Assembly: GCA_001950395.1 (NCBI GenBank)
Contig: BDLO01000001.1
Coordinates: 124,001 to 188,000, forward strand
Source: Coriobacteriaceae bacterium EMTCatB1
GTDB lineage: Bacteria; Actinomycetota; Coriobacteriia; Anaerosomatales; Anaerosomataceae
DNA: 64,000 nucleotides
Direction: 5' to 3'
This document shows positions 1-7,569 of this stretch, one piece after another. Under the pieces are notes generated by a model that saw nothing but the letters and a program-made list of their open reading frames with translations, was not told where the DNA came from and did no database searches. A program made the translations under genes and the position numbers. The stretch's first letter is position 1. The number at the start of each line of letters is the position of its first letter.

Positions 1-49
1 CGTCGTTCAACGACGGAAGCTTCTTGGGGTCGAACCGGTGGGCAGCCAT
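1..49 (-). CDS. 5' end of a divergent gene, cut by the window edge (product uncertain)
   Basis: On the minus strand an ATG at 49-47 opens a frame reading MAAHRFDPKKLPSLND up to the window edge. Purine-rich ribosome-binding sequence (AAGGAG at 65-60 and GAAGGA closer in) precedes it. Only 16 codons are visible. The start resembles the N-terminus of some SAM-dependent methyltransferases (HxFDPxKxxxLxD), but that is a weak impression and no domain is visible. It is divergent from the secreted-protein gene at 175, so promoters for both must lie in 60-160. Confidence 0.5.
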   Translation of the reverse strand, partial: MAAHRFDPKKLPSLND

Positions 50-174
50 CGTCCTTCGTCTCCTTGCTTCACGGCACGGGCGTTTCCCGTTCATGCCGTC
101 TTCATACGCGGTGGACAGAATCAGGTTTGCAAGGCCGCACGGGCCTTGGAAGACAGACACAGGAGGTGTCAGCA

Positions 175-729
175 ATGAAGCATAGCAAGTCTCTCGCTCT
201 GATCGCCGCTGGATTGGTGGCCGGCATCGTGCTCGGGAGCGTCGGTCTGGCGGCGGCAGCGCCGGCAAGCACGACGACTCCGGCGCCACAGACGACAGGG
301 GTGCTTAGCGCGTGCATCGGCATGGGTCAGGCCATCCGAGGCGCAGGCGCCCGCCTGATCGACGTGCTCGCGGACCTCACCGGCCTGAGCACGACCGACA
401 TCCAGGCCAAGCGCGCCGCCGGCGAGTCGATCGCGGACATCGCGAAGTCGGAAGGCGTCGACCCCGACGACGTCGTGGCGAAGGCGCTCGAGGCGCGCAA
501 GGCGCTTCTGGACCAGAAGGTCGCCGACGGTACGATCACGCAAGAGCAGGCCGATGCCGCGTACGCGCAGATGCAGGAGCGTCTGACCGAGCGCGTCACC
601 ACCACGGCGACCGGTCGTCCCTCGTGGGCCGGTCAGGGCCAGGGCCTCGGCGGTGGTCGCGGTGCCGGTCGCGGCGGCAACGGCGCTGGGTTCTGTGGCG
701 GGTGCCAGGGCGTGAGCGCCGCTCAGTAG
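175..729 (+). CDS. secreted DUF2680-like protein
   Basis: A 184-residue exported protein of unknown function. The longer ORF starts at 64, but the ATG at 175 has AGGAGGT at 161-167 and is followed at once by a signal peptide (MKHSKS, a hydrophobic stretch to about residue 28, then AAAAP). The mature part has helical segments of the type LSTTDIQAKRAAGESIADIAKSEGV and LDQKVADGTITQEQADA, the pattern seen in DUF2680/YckD-like proteins. The C-terminus is rich in Gly and Arg and ends with a Cys pair (FCGGCQG). No enzymatic motif is visible. It stands alone, with a hairpin after it. Confidence 0.8.
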   Translation: MKHSKSLALIAAGLVAGIVLGSVGLAAAAPASTTTPAPQTTGVLSACIGMGQAIRGAGARLIDVLADLTGLSTTDIQAKRAAGESIADIAKSEGVDPDDVVAKALEARKALLDQKVADGTITQEQADAAYAQMQERLTERVTTTATGRPSWAGQGQGLGGGRGAGRGGNGAGFCGGCQGVSAAQ

Positions 730-755
730 CCGATCCCCTCTCTCCTCCCTCGCAT

Positions 756-785
756 CACGGGCGGTCGCTCACGCGGCCGCCCGTG
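756..785 (+). terminator. GC-rich hairpin after the secreted protein gene
   Basis: CACGGGCGG (756-764) and CCGCCCGTG (777-785) form a perfect 9-bp stem with a 12-nt loop, 27 nt after the stop codon. No U-tract follows, so termination is inferred from stem strength and position only. Confidence 0.5.
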
Positions 786-863
786 GTGTGTCCGGAGCGA
801 TTGCGTGCCACGCTCCCCGTGCATGTGGCATGATGTGCGGGGGGCGTCGGAAGGAAGGCAGCC

Positions 864-1652
864 ATGTCAGACGAAGCGCACTCGCTTGCAGTGCTCATCG
901 ACTTCGAGAACCTCGCGCTCGGCTTCGAGCGCAGCGGGCAGGGCGGGCGCGGCAAGGGCTCCGCGCCGGCCCCGTTCGACATCAAAGCCGTGCTCGAGCG
1001 GCTGGTCGAGAAGGGCAAGCTGATCGTCAAGCGCGCGTACGCCGACTGGGGGCGGTTCTCGCAGTATCGGGAGGTCATGCACGACGCGGGGATCCAGATG
1101 ATGGAGATCCCGGAGCGCGGCATGACCGGCAAGAACTACGCGGACATCCAGCTCGCCGTCGACGCGCTCGACTTGTGCTACTCGAAGATGCACATCGACA
1201 CCTTCGTCATCGTCTCAGGCGACAGCGACTTCACGCCGCTCGTTTCCAAGCTCAAGGAGAACGGCAAGGCCGTCATCGGCTTGGGCATGAAGGACTCCAC
1301 GAGCGACCTGCTCGCTGCGAACTGCGACGAGTTCATCTACTACGAGGACATCGTGCGGGCGCCGAGCGGCCCGGCCGTCCCGCTCACGTCCATCCCGAAG
1401 GCCAAACGGCCGGCCATCAAGCTCCTCATAGAGGCAGTCGAGGCGCTGCAGCGCGAGAACAAGGACGTGATGTACTCCTCGATGGTGAAAGACACGATGA
1501 AGCGCAAGCAGCCGCAGTTCTCCGAGTCGTCGTACGGGTACCGCTCGTTCTCGGAGCTCCTGCAAGACGCAGAGACGATGGGCGTGATCACGCTTCGGAA
1601 GGATCAGCGCTCCGGCACGTGGGTCGTCGAGGGCTTCGCAAACGGGAAGTAG
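864..1652 (+). CDS. NYN-domain (LabA/PIN-like) ribonuclease with C-terminal OST-HTH/LOTUS domain
   Basis: A 262-residue soluble protein. Residues about 8-165 form an NYN domain, a PIN-fold metal-dependent nuclease. The expected acidic residues are visible: D13 in LIDFEN, D94 in NYAD, and D120/D122 in SGDSDFTPLV. Residues about 178-262 look like an OST-HTH/LOTUS RNA-binding winged helix (LLIEAVEALQRENKDVMYSSMVKDTMKRKQP). The ATG at 864 follows GGAAGGCAG. The architecture suggests an RNA endonuclease; the substrate is unknown. It ends 4 nt before the glycosyltransferase gene, so the two are probably co-transcribed. Confidence 0.88.
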   Translation: MSDEAHSLAVLIDFENLALGFERSGQGGRGKGSAPAPFDIKAVLERLVEKGKLIVKRAYADWGRFSQYREVMHDAGIQMMEIPERGMTGKNYADIQLAVDALDLCYSKMHIDTFVIVSGDSDFTPLVSKLKENGKAVIGLGMKDSTSDLLAANCDEFIYYEDIVRAPSGPAVPLTSIPKAKRPAIKLLIEAVEALQRENKDVMYSSMVKDTMKRKQPQFSESSYGYRSFSELLQDAETMGVITLRKDQRSGTWVVEGFANGK

Positions 1653-1656
1653 CGTC

Positions 1657-2985
1657 GTGCGCATCGCAGTCGTCACAGACACCTACGTCCCGGAAGTCAA
1701 CGGCGTCGTCACCGCCATAGCTACGCACACGCGGTTGCTCGCCGAGCTTGGTCACGAGATCCTCATCATCGCGCCTCGGTACGGCGACTACGTCGACGAG
1801 CCGCAGCCGGGTATCGCCGTCGAGCGCTATCCGGCGTTCAGCTTCGTGACGAACAAGGCGACGCGGGTGGCGCTGCCTGCGATGACGTCGGTGATGCGCA
1901 CCATCAAGGCGTTCGGCCCGGATCTCGTGCACGTGCACACGCCGCTCTCCCTCGGAGTCGTGGGGCTTCTGTCCGCCAAGGCGCTCAAGCTGCCCATCGT
2001 GCAGACCTACCACACGTACATCCCGGACTTCATGCAGTACCTCGAGATCTCCCGCCTTCTCGGGATCGACACCCTGCAGGAGCGGATCGTGAACTCGCTC
2101 GTGTTCGAGCGCGTCTTGGAATCCGGGCTGTGGCAGCGCATCGTCAGGTCACGCGCCTTGATAGAGACGGGTTTGGACGACTTCGCGGACGCGTGGCTCG
2201 GCATCACCACGGACGTGAGCCAGGGCACGCCGGAGCTCACGGCTCGGCTCGCGTGGCGCTACACGCGGCTGCTCTACAACAGGTCCGACCTCGTGCTCAC
2301 GCCGTCGGTCACGCTCAAGCGCGAGCTCATGCGGCACGGCGTGACGGCGCCGGTCGACCACCTCAGCAACGGCATCGACCTCTCGCTGGTCCGCGTGAAA
2401 GAGTCGTATGCTCGCACTGGGCGGATCGTCCACGCGGGACGGCTCGGTTACGAGAAGAACGTCGACGTCGTCATCAGGGCGTTCGCGCGCTGTCTCGCGC
2501 ACGGGATGGACGCGACCCTCGACGTCGTGGGGGACGGGCCTGCGCGCGAGTCTCTTGAGCGGCTCGTCGCTCGGCTCGGGATCGAAGAGCGCGTCCGCTT
2601 CCCGGGGTTCGTGGCGAGAGACGAGCTCGTGGGGCGCTACCGCGAGTACGACGCGTTCGTCACCGCTAGCACGATCGAGACACAGGGCATCGTGCTGCTC
2701 GAGGCGATGGCAGCCGGGCTCCCCGTCGTCGGCGTGCGCGCCCTTGCGATTCCCGAGATCGTGCGCTCCGGCAGGAGCGGCATCGTCGTGGCGCCGGGTG
2801 ACATCCAGTCGTTGGCGCGCGCCATCGACCGGATCGAGCGTGATGACGCCCTGCGTGAGCGCATGGGGCAGAACGCACGCCACGACGTGCAGCATCACGA
2901 GATCGGGCGTGTCGTGAGCGAATTGGAGGAGCTCTACCAGCAGACAGCGGCGGCCGCGGAAGCAGGCGTCCTGGTCGACGCCTGA
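1657..2985 (+). CDS. GT-B family 4 glycosyltransferase (MgtA-like)
   Basis: A 442-residue glycosyltransferase starting with GTG at 1657. The N-terminal Rossmann half (MRIAVVTDTYVPEVNGV, then DLVHVHTPLSLG and QTYHTYIPDF) is typical of acceptor domains in GT4 enzymes of the PimB/MgtA type. The C-terminal half has VHAGRLGYEKNVDVVIRAF, VVGDGP and the EX7E nucleotide-sugar motif (ETQGIVLLE). It most likely transfers a sugar to diacylglycerol or a phosphoinositide-type lipid at the inner face of the membrane. Donor and acceptor cannot be read from sequence. It lies 4 nt after the NYN gene. Confidence 0.88.
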   Translation: MRIAVVTDTYVPEVNGVVTAIATHTRLLAELGHEILIIAPRYGDYVDEPQPGIAVERYPAFSFVTNKATRVALPAMTSVMRTIKAFGPDLVHVHTPLSLGVVGLLSAKALKLPIVQTYHTYIPDFMQYLEISRLLGIDTLQERIVNSLVFERVLESGLWQRIVRSRALIETGLDDFADAWLGITTDVSQGTPELTARLAWRYTRLLYNRSDLVLTPSVTLKRELMRHGVTAPVDHLSNGIDLSLVRVKESYARTGRIVHAGRLGYEKNVDVVIRAFARCLAHGMDATLDVVGDGPARESLERLVARLGIEERVRFPGFVARDELVGRYREYDAFVTASTIETQGIVLLEAMAAGLPVVGVRALAIPEIVRSGRSGIVVAPGDIQSLARAIDRIERDDALRERMGQNARHDVQHHEIGRVVSELEELYQQTAAAAEAGVLVDA

Positions 2986-2990
2986 GCGAG

Positions 2991-3185
2991 CTAGAGCGGC
3001 TCGATGCTGATGGCGCTCGTGGGGCAGATCTCCGCTGCCGCTTTGACGTCTCCGTACAGTTCGTGAGGCGGCTCGCTCCTCAGCACGTATGCGAGCCCTT
3101 CCTCGTCGATGCGGAACACGTCCGGGCAGGTGTCTTCGCACAGCCTGCATCCGATGCACAGCGCGCGATCGACTGTCGGTTTCAT
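2991..3185 (-). CDS. single-cluster [4Fe-4S] ferredoxin
   Basis: A 64-residue ferredoxin. C10, C13 and C16 in CIGCRLC together with C54 in EICPTSAI should ligate one [4Fe-4S] cluster, as in Thermotoga-type ferredoxins. C20 is also present, but the partner Cys that forms a disulfide in some homologues is not visible. The ATG at 3185 has AGGAGGA just upstream on the minus strand. It is convergent with the glycosyltransferase (stops 5 nt apart) and divergent from the secreted protein at 3381. It probably serves as a cytosolic low-potential electron carrier. Confidence 0.92.
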   Translation of the reverse strand: MKPTVDRALCIGCRLCEDTCPDVFRIDEEGLAYVLRSEPPHELYGDVKAAAEICPTSAISIEPL

Positions 3186-3245
3186 GGCAGTCCTCCTGTC
3201 CGTGAGCGGCTACAAGTGAGCGTACCCAAACGCGCACGACGCGTG

Positions 3246-3255
3246 TCACGCGTGA
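3246..3255. promoter_or_regulatory. 10-bp palindrome in a divergent promoter region
   Basis: TCACGCGTGA at 3246-3255 is a perfect palindrome, flanked by the related half ACGCGTG at 3239-3245. It lies in the 195-bp gap between the ferredoxin (minus) and the secreted protein (plus). The position suits an operator, but no regulator can be named. Confidence 0.3.
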
Positions 3256-3380
3256 CAGCAGTCACTGTCCGCCGCCGCTCTCGTGCGAGGCGAGAACCGC
3301 TCGTCAGTTCAGCGTGGAGCGGCAGTGTGACCGTGCCGATGAGAGGGTATCGAAGCGGCATGTCGTCGAGGAGGTGCGCG

Positions 3381-3950
3381 GTGAAACGGGTCTTTGCAGT
3401 CGTCCTCGTCGCGGTGCTGGTCGTGGCGCTCGCCATCCCGAGCGTCGCGTTCGCACGGAAGGGCGGCGTGCCAGCGTCAGCGCGTGGTCGCGGGCACGGC
3501 GTCGTAGCTGCGCCGGACGACGCTGAGCAGGGCGCGGTGAAGCCTGGAAAGGGCAAGGGCGCCAAGGCGGGCACGGCGCGCGGCGCTGCGGCATCTGAGG
3601 AGCCGGAGGACGCCACCGAGCCGCCGGAGGATGCCGACGACGGCGACGAGGCGCCCGCTGCAGGGGTGCAGAAGCGCACAGGCATCGCGAACGCCCTCGA
3701 GCGCCTGCAGCGCAACCTGGCCAGGATGCAAGCGCAGCTCGACGCAGGGCAGCGCACATCGCTCCCCGCTGGTCTGCAGCGCGTGATCGCCAAGTTCATG
3801 GCCTGGCTCGGTCTGGACGGGGGTTCTGAGACGCCGCCTCCGGACGACGGCGCGAGCGAGGAGCCTACGGGCACCGTCGAACCCACGAGCACGGTCGAAC
3901 CCACCGGAACGATCGAGCCCGCGCCGGTCGAACCGGTTGTGGCGGACTAG
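3381..3950 (+). CDS. secreted low-complexity protein with Pro/Thr/Glu-rich tail
   Basis: The ORF runs from 3063, but GTG at 3381 follows GAGGAGGTG and begins a clean signal peptide (KRVFAVVLVAVLVVALAIPSVAFA). This gives a 189-residue protein. The mature region is Lys/Gly/Ala rich, then acidic, then has a short helical segment (RLQRNLARMQAQLDAGQR). It ends in a repeated Glu-Pro-Thr tail (GTVEPTSTVEPTGTIEP), which resembles cell-wall-spanning linkers. No catalytic motif is present, and function is unknown. There is no LPXTG or CWB2 anchor. Confidence 0.7.
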   Translation: MKRVFAVVLVAVLVVALAIPSVAFARKGGVPASARGRGHGVVAAPDDAEQGAVKPGKGKGAKAGTARGAAASEEPEDATEPPEDADDGDEAPAAGVQKRTGIANALERLQRNLARMQAQLDAGQRTSLPAGLQRVIAKFMAWLGLDGGSETPPPDDGASEEPTGTVEPTSTVEPTGTIEPAPVEPVVAD

Positions 3951-4028
3951 CGCGGCTATCGTCGGCTGGCAGCCGTGGTGGACGGCCGCGGCAGCGGCAT
4001 CGCGCTCTAGCTCGCCGCCGGCGTCTCG

Positions 4029-4517
4029 TCAGGAGACGATCATCTCGTACACCGCGACGTCCAGCCAGCGGTCGAACTTCCGGCCGACTTCTCGCTGCAC
4101 GCCGCACAGCTCGAAGCCCAATCGCTCGACGAGCGCGATGCTCGTGGCGTTCTCCGTGCAGATCCGCGCGAGCACCGCGTGGACGCCGAGCGATGGAGCG
4201 AGCGTGAGCAGGTGCTCTGCGAGCGCTCGCCCGATGCCTCGGCGCAGGTGGTCAGGCGCCACGTACACCGACAGCTCGACGCTCGAGCGGTACGCGCAGC
4301 GGTCCGACCAGGGCGAGAGCGCTGCCCAGCCCACGACGCTGCCGCCCTCCTCGGCAACCACGACTGGATGCTCTGGGCCTCTCTTCGAGAGCCACGTACG
4401 ACGGCTCTTGGCGTCCACCGGCTCAGTGTCGAACGTCGCGGTGGTGTTCAGCACGGCGTGGTTGTAGATGTCGGCGATGGCCTGCGCGTCCGCAGGCGTC
4501 GCGGGTCTGATGCGCAT
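4029..4517 (-). CDS. GNAT N-acetyltransferase (phosphinothricin/MnaT-like)
   Basis: A 162-residue GNAT enzyme that uses acetyl-CoA to acetylate a small amine. MRIRPATPADAQAIADIYNHAVLNTTATFDTEP is the characteristic start of the phosphinothricin/methionine-sulfoximine acetyltransferase subfamily. The acetyl-CoA loop appears as VAPDHLRRGIGRAL. The ATG is at 4517 on the minus strand with GAGGAGGGCGC upstream. The true substrate is more likely an amino acid analogue than the herbicide. It is divergent from the aconitase-family gene. Confidence 0.88.
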   Translation of the reverse strand: MRIRPATPADAQAIADIYNHAVLNTTATFDTEPVDAKSRRTWLSKRGPEHPVVVAEEGGSVVGWAALSPWSDRCAYRSSVELSVYVAPDHLRRGIGRALAEHLLTLAPSLGVHAVLARICTENATSIALVERLGFELCGVQREVGRKFDRWLDVAVYEMIVS

Positions 4518-4547
4518 GCGCCCTCCTCGTCGGCCGCGCGCGGCTCG

Positions 4548-4576
4548 TTGTCCGCTCCGGCGCCCTAGCGTACACT
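4548..4576 (+). promoter_or_regulatory. predicted sigma-70 promoter of the aconitase/IDH operon
   Basis: TTGTCC (4548-4553) and TACACT (4571-4576) are separated by 17 nt. This places a start site near 4583, about 50 nt before the predicted translation start. Inferred from consensus and spacing. Confidence 0.5.
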
Positions 4577-4629
4577 ATCATCTCCGCGTCACGGCCGTCG
4601 GGCTGGGGCGCGCCTTCGAAACGAGGAGG

Positions 4630-5898
4630 GTGGTAGCGATTCCTGGGAAGACGATCGCCGAGAAGATCCTCTCGGCACACTCCGGCACCGACGCGCACGC
4701 GGGCGACATCGTGGTCGCCGACGTCGACTTCGTGATGGGGCAGGACGGCACCTCGCCGCTCGCGATCCGCGCGCTCGAGCGCATGGGCGTGGACCGCGTG
4801 TTCGACCCGGCGAAGGTCGCGCTCGTCATCGACCACTCGGCGCCGAGCCCGCTCGAGGGCGTGAGCGCGCTGCACACCGTGATGCGCGAGTTCGGCAAGC
4901 GCACGGGTGCGACGGTCTACGACATCGGCTGCGGCGTGTGCCATCAGCTCATCCCCGAGAACGGGCACGTCGTGCCGGGCGACCTCATGGTGGGATGCGA
5001 CAGCCACACCTGCACCTACGGCGCGCTCAACGTCTTCTCCACCGGCGTCGGCTCCACCGACGGCGCTGCTGCGATGGCGTCTGGCAAGCTGTGGTTCAAG
5101 GTCCCTGAGACGATGCGTGTCACCTACACGGGCGAGCTCAAGCCGGGCGTCTTCAGCAAGGACCTGATCCTGTACCTAGCCGGCCAGATAGGAGCCGACG
5201 GCGCGACGTACATGGCGCTGGAATTCGACGGCCCGGTCATCGAGGCGCTTTCCGTCGACGCGCGCATGACGATCTCGAACATGGCCATCGAGGTCGGTGC
5301 GAAAGCGGGGCTCATGCGCGCCGATGCGAAGACGCTCGCGTGGTACGAAGGGCGCGGCGAGCGGAAGCCGAACCCGGTCGACCCCGACCCCGACGCGCGC
5401 TACGCCCGCGAGATCGAGATCGACGCGAGCAGCGTCGGCCCGCAGGTCGCCAAGCCGCACTCGGTCGACAACGTCTCTCCGGTCGAGGAGGTCGAGGGCA
5501 CGCCGATCCAGCAGGGCTACCTGGGCACCTGCACCAACGGGCGGCTCGAGGACCTCGCGATCGCCGCGAGCATCCTGAAGGGCCGTCGCGTGCACCCGGA
5601 CGTGCGGTTCATCGTCGCGCCGGCCTCGCGCCGCATCCTGCTCGACGCGATCGAGGCGGGCTACGTCCAGACGCTCGTCGAGGCGGGCGCCGCGCTCGTC
5701 ACCCCGGGCTGCGGGCCGTGCGTCGGCACGCACAACGGCGTGCCGTCCGACGGCGAGAACGTCATCTCCACGGCCAACCGCAACTTCAAAGGCCGCATGG
5801 GCAACAGCAACGCGTTCATCTATCTGGGCAGCCCGGCCACGGTCGCTGCCTCGGTCATCGAGGGGAAGATCACCGACCCCCGCAGGTACCTGGGCTAG
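4630..5898 (+). CDS. aconitase/IPM isomerase-family large subunit (LeuC/HacA-like), paralogue 1
   Basis: About 422 residues, the length of the two-subunit isomerases. The [4Fe-4S] cysteines are visible in GTCTNGR and GCGPCVGTH, with substrate and active-site segments [13 protein letters not shown] and GRMGNSNAFIYLGSP. It forms the hydro-lyase with the next gene. It is followed by an isocitrate-dehydrogenase-like gene and a second LeuC exists at 18833. It may therefore act on citrate/isocitrate or homocitrate rather than isopropylmalate (inference). Start: the ORF opens at 4468, but homology begins near IPGKTIAEKIL. GTG at 4630 abuts its own AGGAGG (4624-4629), so ATT at 4639 is a possible alternative. 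Confidence 0.85.
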   Translation: MVAIPGKTIAEKILSAHSGTDAHAGDIVVADVDFVMGQDGTSPLAIRALERMGVDRVFDPAKVALVIDHSAPSPLEGVSALHTVMREFGKRTGATVYDIGCGVCHQLIPENGHVVPGDLMVGCDSHTCTYGALNVFSTGVGSTDGAAAMASGKLWFKVPETMRVTYTGELKPGVFSKDLILYLAGQIGADGATYMALEFDGPVIEALSVDARMTISNMAIEVGAKAGLMRADAKTLAWYEGRGERKPNPVDPDPDARYAREIEIDASSVGPQVAKPHSVDNVSPVEEVEGTPIQQGYLGTCTNGRLEDLAIAASILKGRRVHPDVRFIVAPASRRILLDAIEAGYVQTLVEAGAALVTPGCGPCVGTHNGVPSDGENVISTANRNFKGRMGNSNAFIYLGSPATVAASVIEGKITDPRRYLG

Positions 5899-5906
5899 GA
5901 GGCGAC

Positions 5907-6410
5907 ATGGCGACGATTCGCGCGAAAGCGTTCAAGTACGGGGACGACATCAACACCGACTACATCATCTCCGGCAAGTACAAGTTCAAGTCCACCGACA
6001 TGGAGGCCATGGCCGTGCACGCCATGGAGGACCTCGACCCGCACTACTACGAGAAGGTGAAGCCCGAAGGCGGCATCCTCGTCGCGGGCAAGAACTTCGG
6101 CATGGGTTCGAGCCGGGAGCAGGCGCCGCTCGTCCTCATCCACAGCAACACCAAGGCGGTGCTCGCCAAGAGCTTCGCGCGCATCTTCTTCCGAAACGCG
6201 ATCAACACCGGGCTGCCAGTCGTCGAGTGCGACACCGATCGGATCGATGACGGCGACGAGTTGGAGATCGACCTGGAAGGCGGCGTGGTGCGCGACCTCA
6301 CGAAAGGCATCGAGATCCCGTTTGCGCCGCTGCCGCCGGTGATGGCGCAGCTTCTGGCCGACGGCGGGCTCGTCGAGCACTTCAAGAAGCACGGCGGGTT
6401 CGCGCTGTAG
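5907..6410 (+). CDS. aconitase/IPM isomerase-family small subunit (LeuD/HacB-like), paralogue 1
   Basis: A 167-residue swivel-domain subunit that completes the active site of the preceding gene product, 8 nt downstream with AGGAGG before the ATG. Family motifs: DDINTDYIISGKY, GKNFGMGSSREQAP and [15 protein letters not shown]. The substrate-recognition loop reads YKFK where the other small subunit in this window (27560) reads YLNT. Loop differences at this place are known to track substrate choice in the family, so this pair probably has a different substrate from LeuCD. It could still be a generalist. Confidence 0.87.
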   Translation: MATIRAKAFKYGDDINTDYIISGKYKFKSTDMEAMAVHAMEDLDPHYYEKVKPEGGILVAGKNFGMGSSREQAPLVLIHSNTKAVLAKSFARIFFRNAINTGLPVVECDTDRIDDGDELEIDLEGGVVRDLTKGIEIPFAPLPPVMAQLLADGGLVEHFKKHGGFAL

Positions 6411-6467
6411 AGACGTTTCGACCGCGGCGCGCCGCTGTGAGCGCGCCCGAGGACGAAGGAGGCACTG

Positions 6468-7562
6468 GTGGCGAAGCACACCGTCACGCTCATCCCTGGC
6501 GATGGGATCGGCCCTGAGATCACGCATGCGATGCGTCGTGTCGTGGACGCGACCGGCGTCGACATCGAGTGGGAGGTCGTCGAAGCGGGGGCCGACGTCA
6601 TGGACAAGCACGGCACCCCGCTTCCGGATGCCGTGCTCGAATCAATCCGTCGCAACAAGGTCGCCATCAAAGGCCCAATCACCACACCTGTGGGGACCGG
6701 CTTCCGGAGCGTGAACGTGGCGCTTCGCAAGGAGCTCGACCTGTACGCGTGCCTGCGGCCATCGTTCTCGATTCCGGGCACCGGCGCGCGCTACGACGGC
6801 GTCGATCTCGTCATCGTGCGCGAGAACACCGAGGACCTCTACGCGGGCATCGAGTTCGAAGAGGGGAGCGAGGCCGCGAAGCGGCTCATCAAGTTCGTGG
6901 CGAGCGAAGGAGCAGGCTCGATCCGTCCGGACTCGGGCATCTCGCTCAAGCCGATCTCGATCTCGGGCACGCGCCGCATCGTGCGCTTCGCGTTCGACTA
7001 CGCGATCGCCAACGGCCGCACGAAGGTCACGGCCGTCCACAAGGCGAACATCCTCAAGCACTCGGACGGGCTGTTCTTGCGCGTGGCGCGGGAGGTCGCC
7101 GAGGAGTACGCAGGCTCCGGCATCGAGTTCGAGGACTACATCGTGGACGCCACCTGCATGCAGCTCGTGCTGAGACCCGAGCAGTTCGACGTGCTCGTGC
7201 TCCCGAACCTGTACGGCGACATCGTGAGCGACTTGGCTGCCGGGCTCATCGGCGGGCTGGGCATCGCGCCGGGCGCGAACATCGGCGACGAGTGCGCGGT
7301 CTTCGAGCCGGTGCACGGCAGCGCGCCGAAGTACGCGGGCAAGGACGTGGCGAACCCCACCGCGGAGATCCTCTCCGCAGTGCTCATGCTCAACCACATC
7401 GGCGAGCGCGAGGCGGCCGAGAAGATCCTTTCGGGCGTGAAGCGCGTGCTCGCAGAAGGCGCAAGCGTCACCTACGACGTCAAGCGCACCCTCACGGGCT
7501 CGACGGAAGGCAGCGTGGGCACGCAGGCGTACGCGGACGCCATCATCGCGACGTTCTCGTAG
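6468..7562 (+). CDS. isocitrate dehydrogenase-like beta-decarboxylating dehydrogenase
   Basis: A 364-residue member of the isocitrate/isopropylmalate dehydrogenase family, starting at GTG 6468 behind [35 protein letters not shown] carries the SxNxxLR isocitrate-binding pattern. [12 protein letters not shown] is also of isocitrate dehydrogenase type, whereas the leuB at 28054 has [11 protein letters not shown]. Metal-binding Asp segments appear as [13 protein letters not shown]. The cofactor loop APKYAG has the Lys-Tyr pair typical of NADP enzymes, but the rest (KDVANPTA) resembles NAD enzymes. Likely reaction: isocitrate to 2-oxoglutarate, feeding glutamate synthesis. Homoisocitrate dehydrogenase is the main alternative. 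Confidence 0.86.
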   Translation: MAKHTVTLIPGDGIGPEITHAMRRVVDATGVDIEWEVVEAGADVMDKHGTPLPDAVLESIRRNKVAIKGPITTPVGTGFRSVNVALRKELDLYACLRPSFSIPGTGARYDGVDLVIVRENTEDLYAGIEFEEGSEAAKRLIKFVASEGAGSIRPDSGISLKPISISGTRRIVRFAFDYAIANGRTKVTAVHKANILKHSDGLFLRVAREVAEEYAGSGIEFEDYIVDATCMQLVLRPEQFDVLVLPNLYGDIVSDLAAGLIGGLGIAPGANIGDECAVFEPVHGSAPKYAGKDVANPTAEILSAVLMLNHIGEREAAEKILSGVKRVLAEGASVTYDVKRTLTGSTEGSVGTQAYADAIIATFS

Positions 7563-7569
7563 CGCGTGC

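Noticed and set aside
6411-6467. GCGGCGCGCCGC palindrome between the LeuD-like and IDH genes as an operator
   Set aside because: A GC palindrome in a very GC-rich gap within an operon, with no promoter; likely chance.
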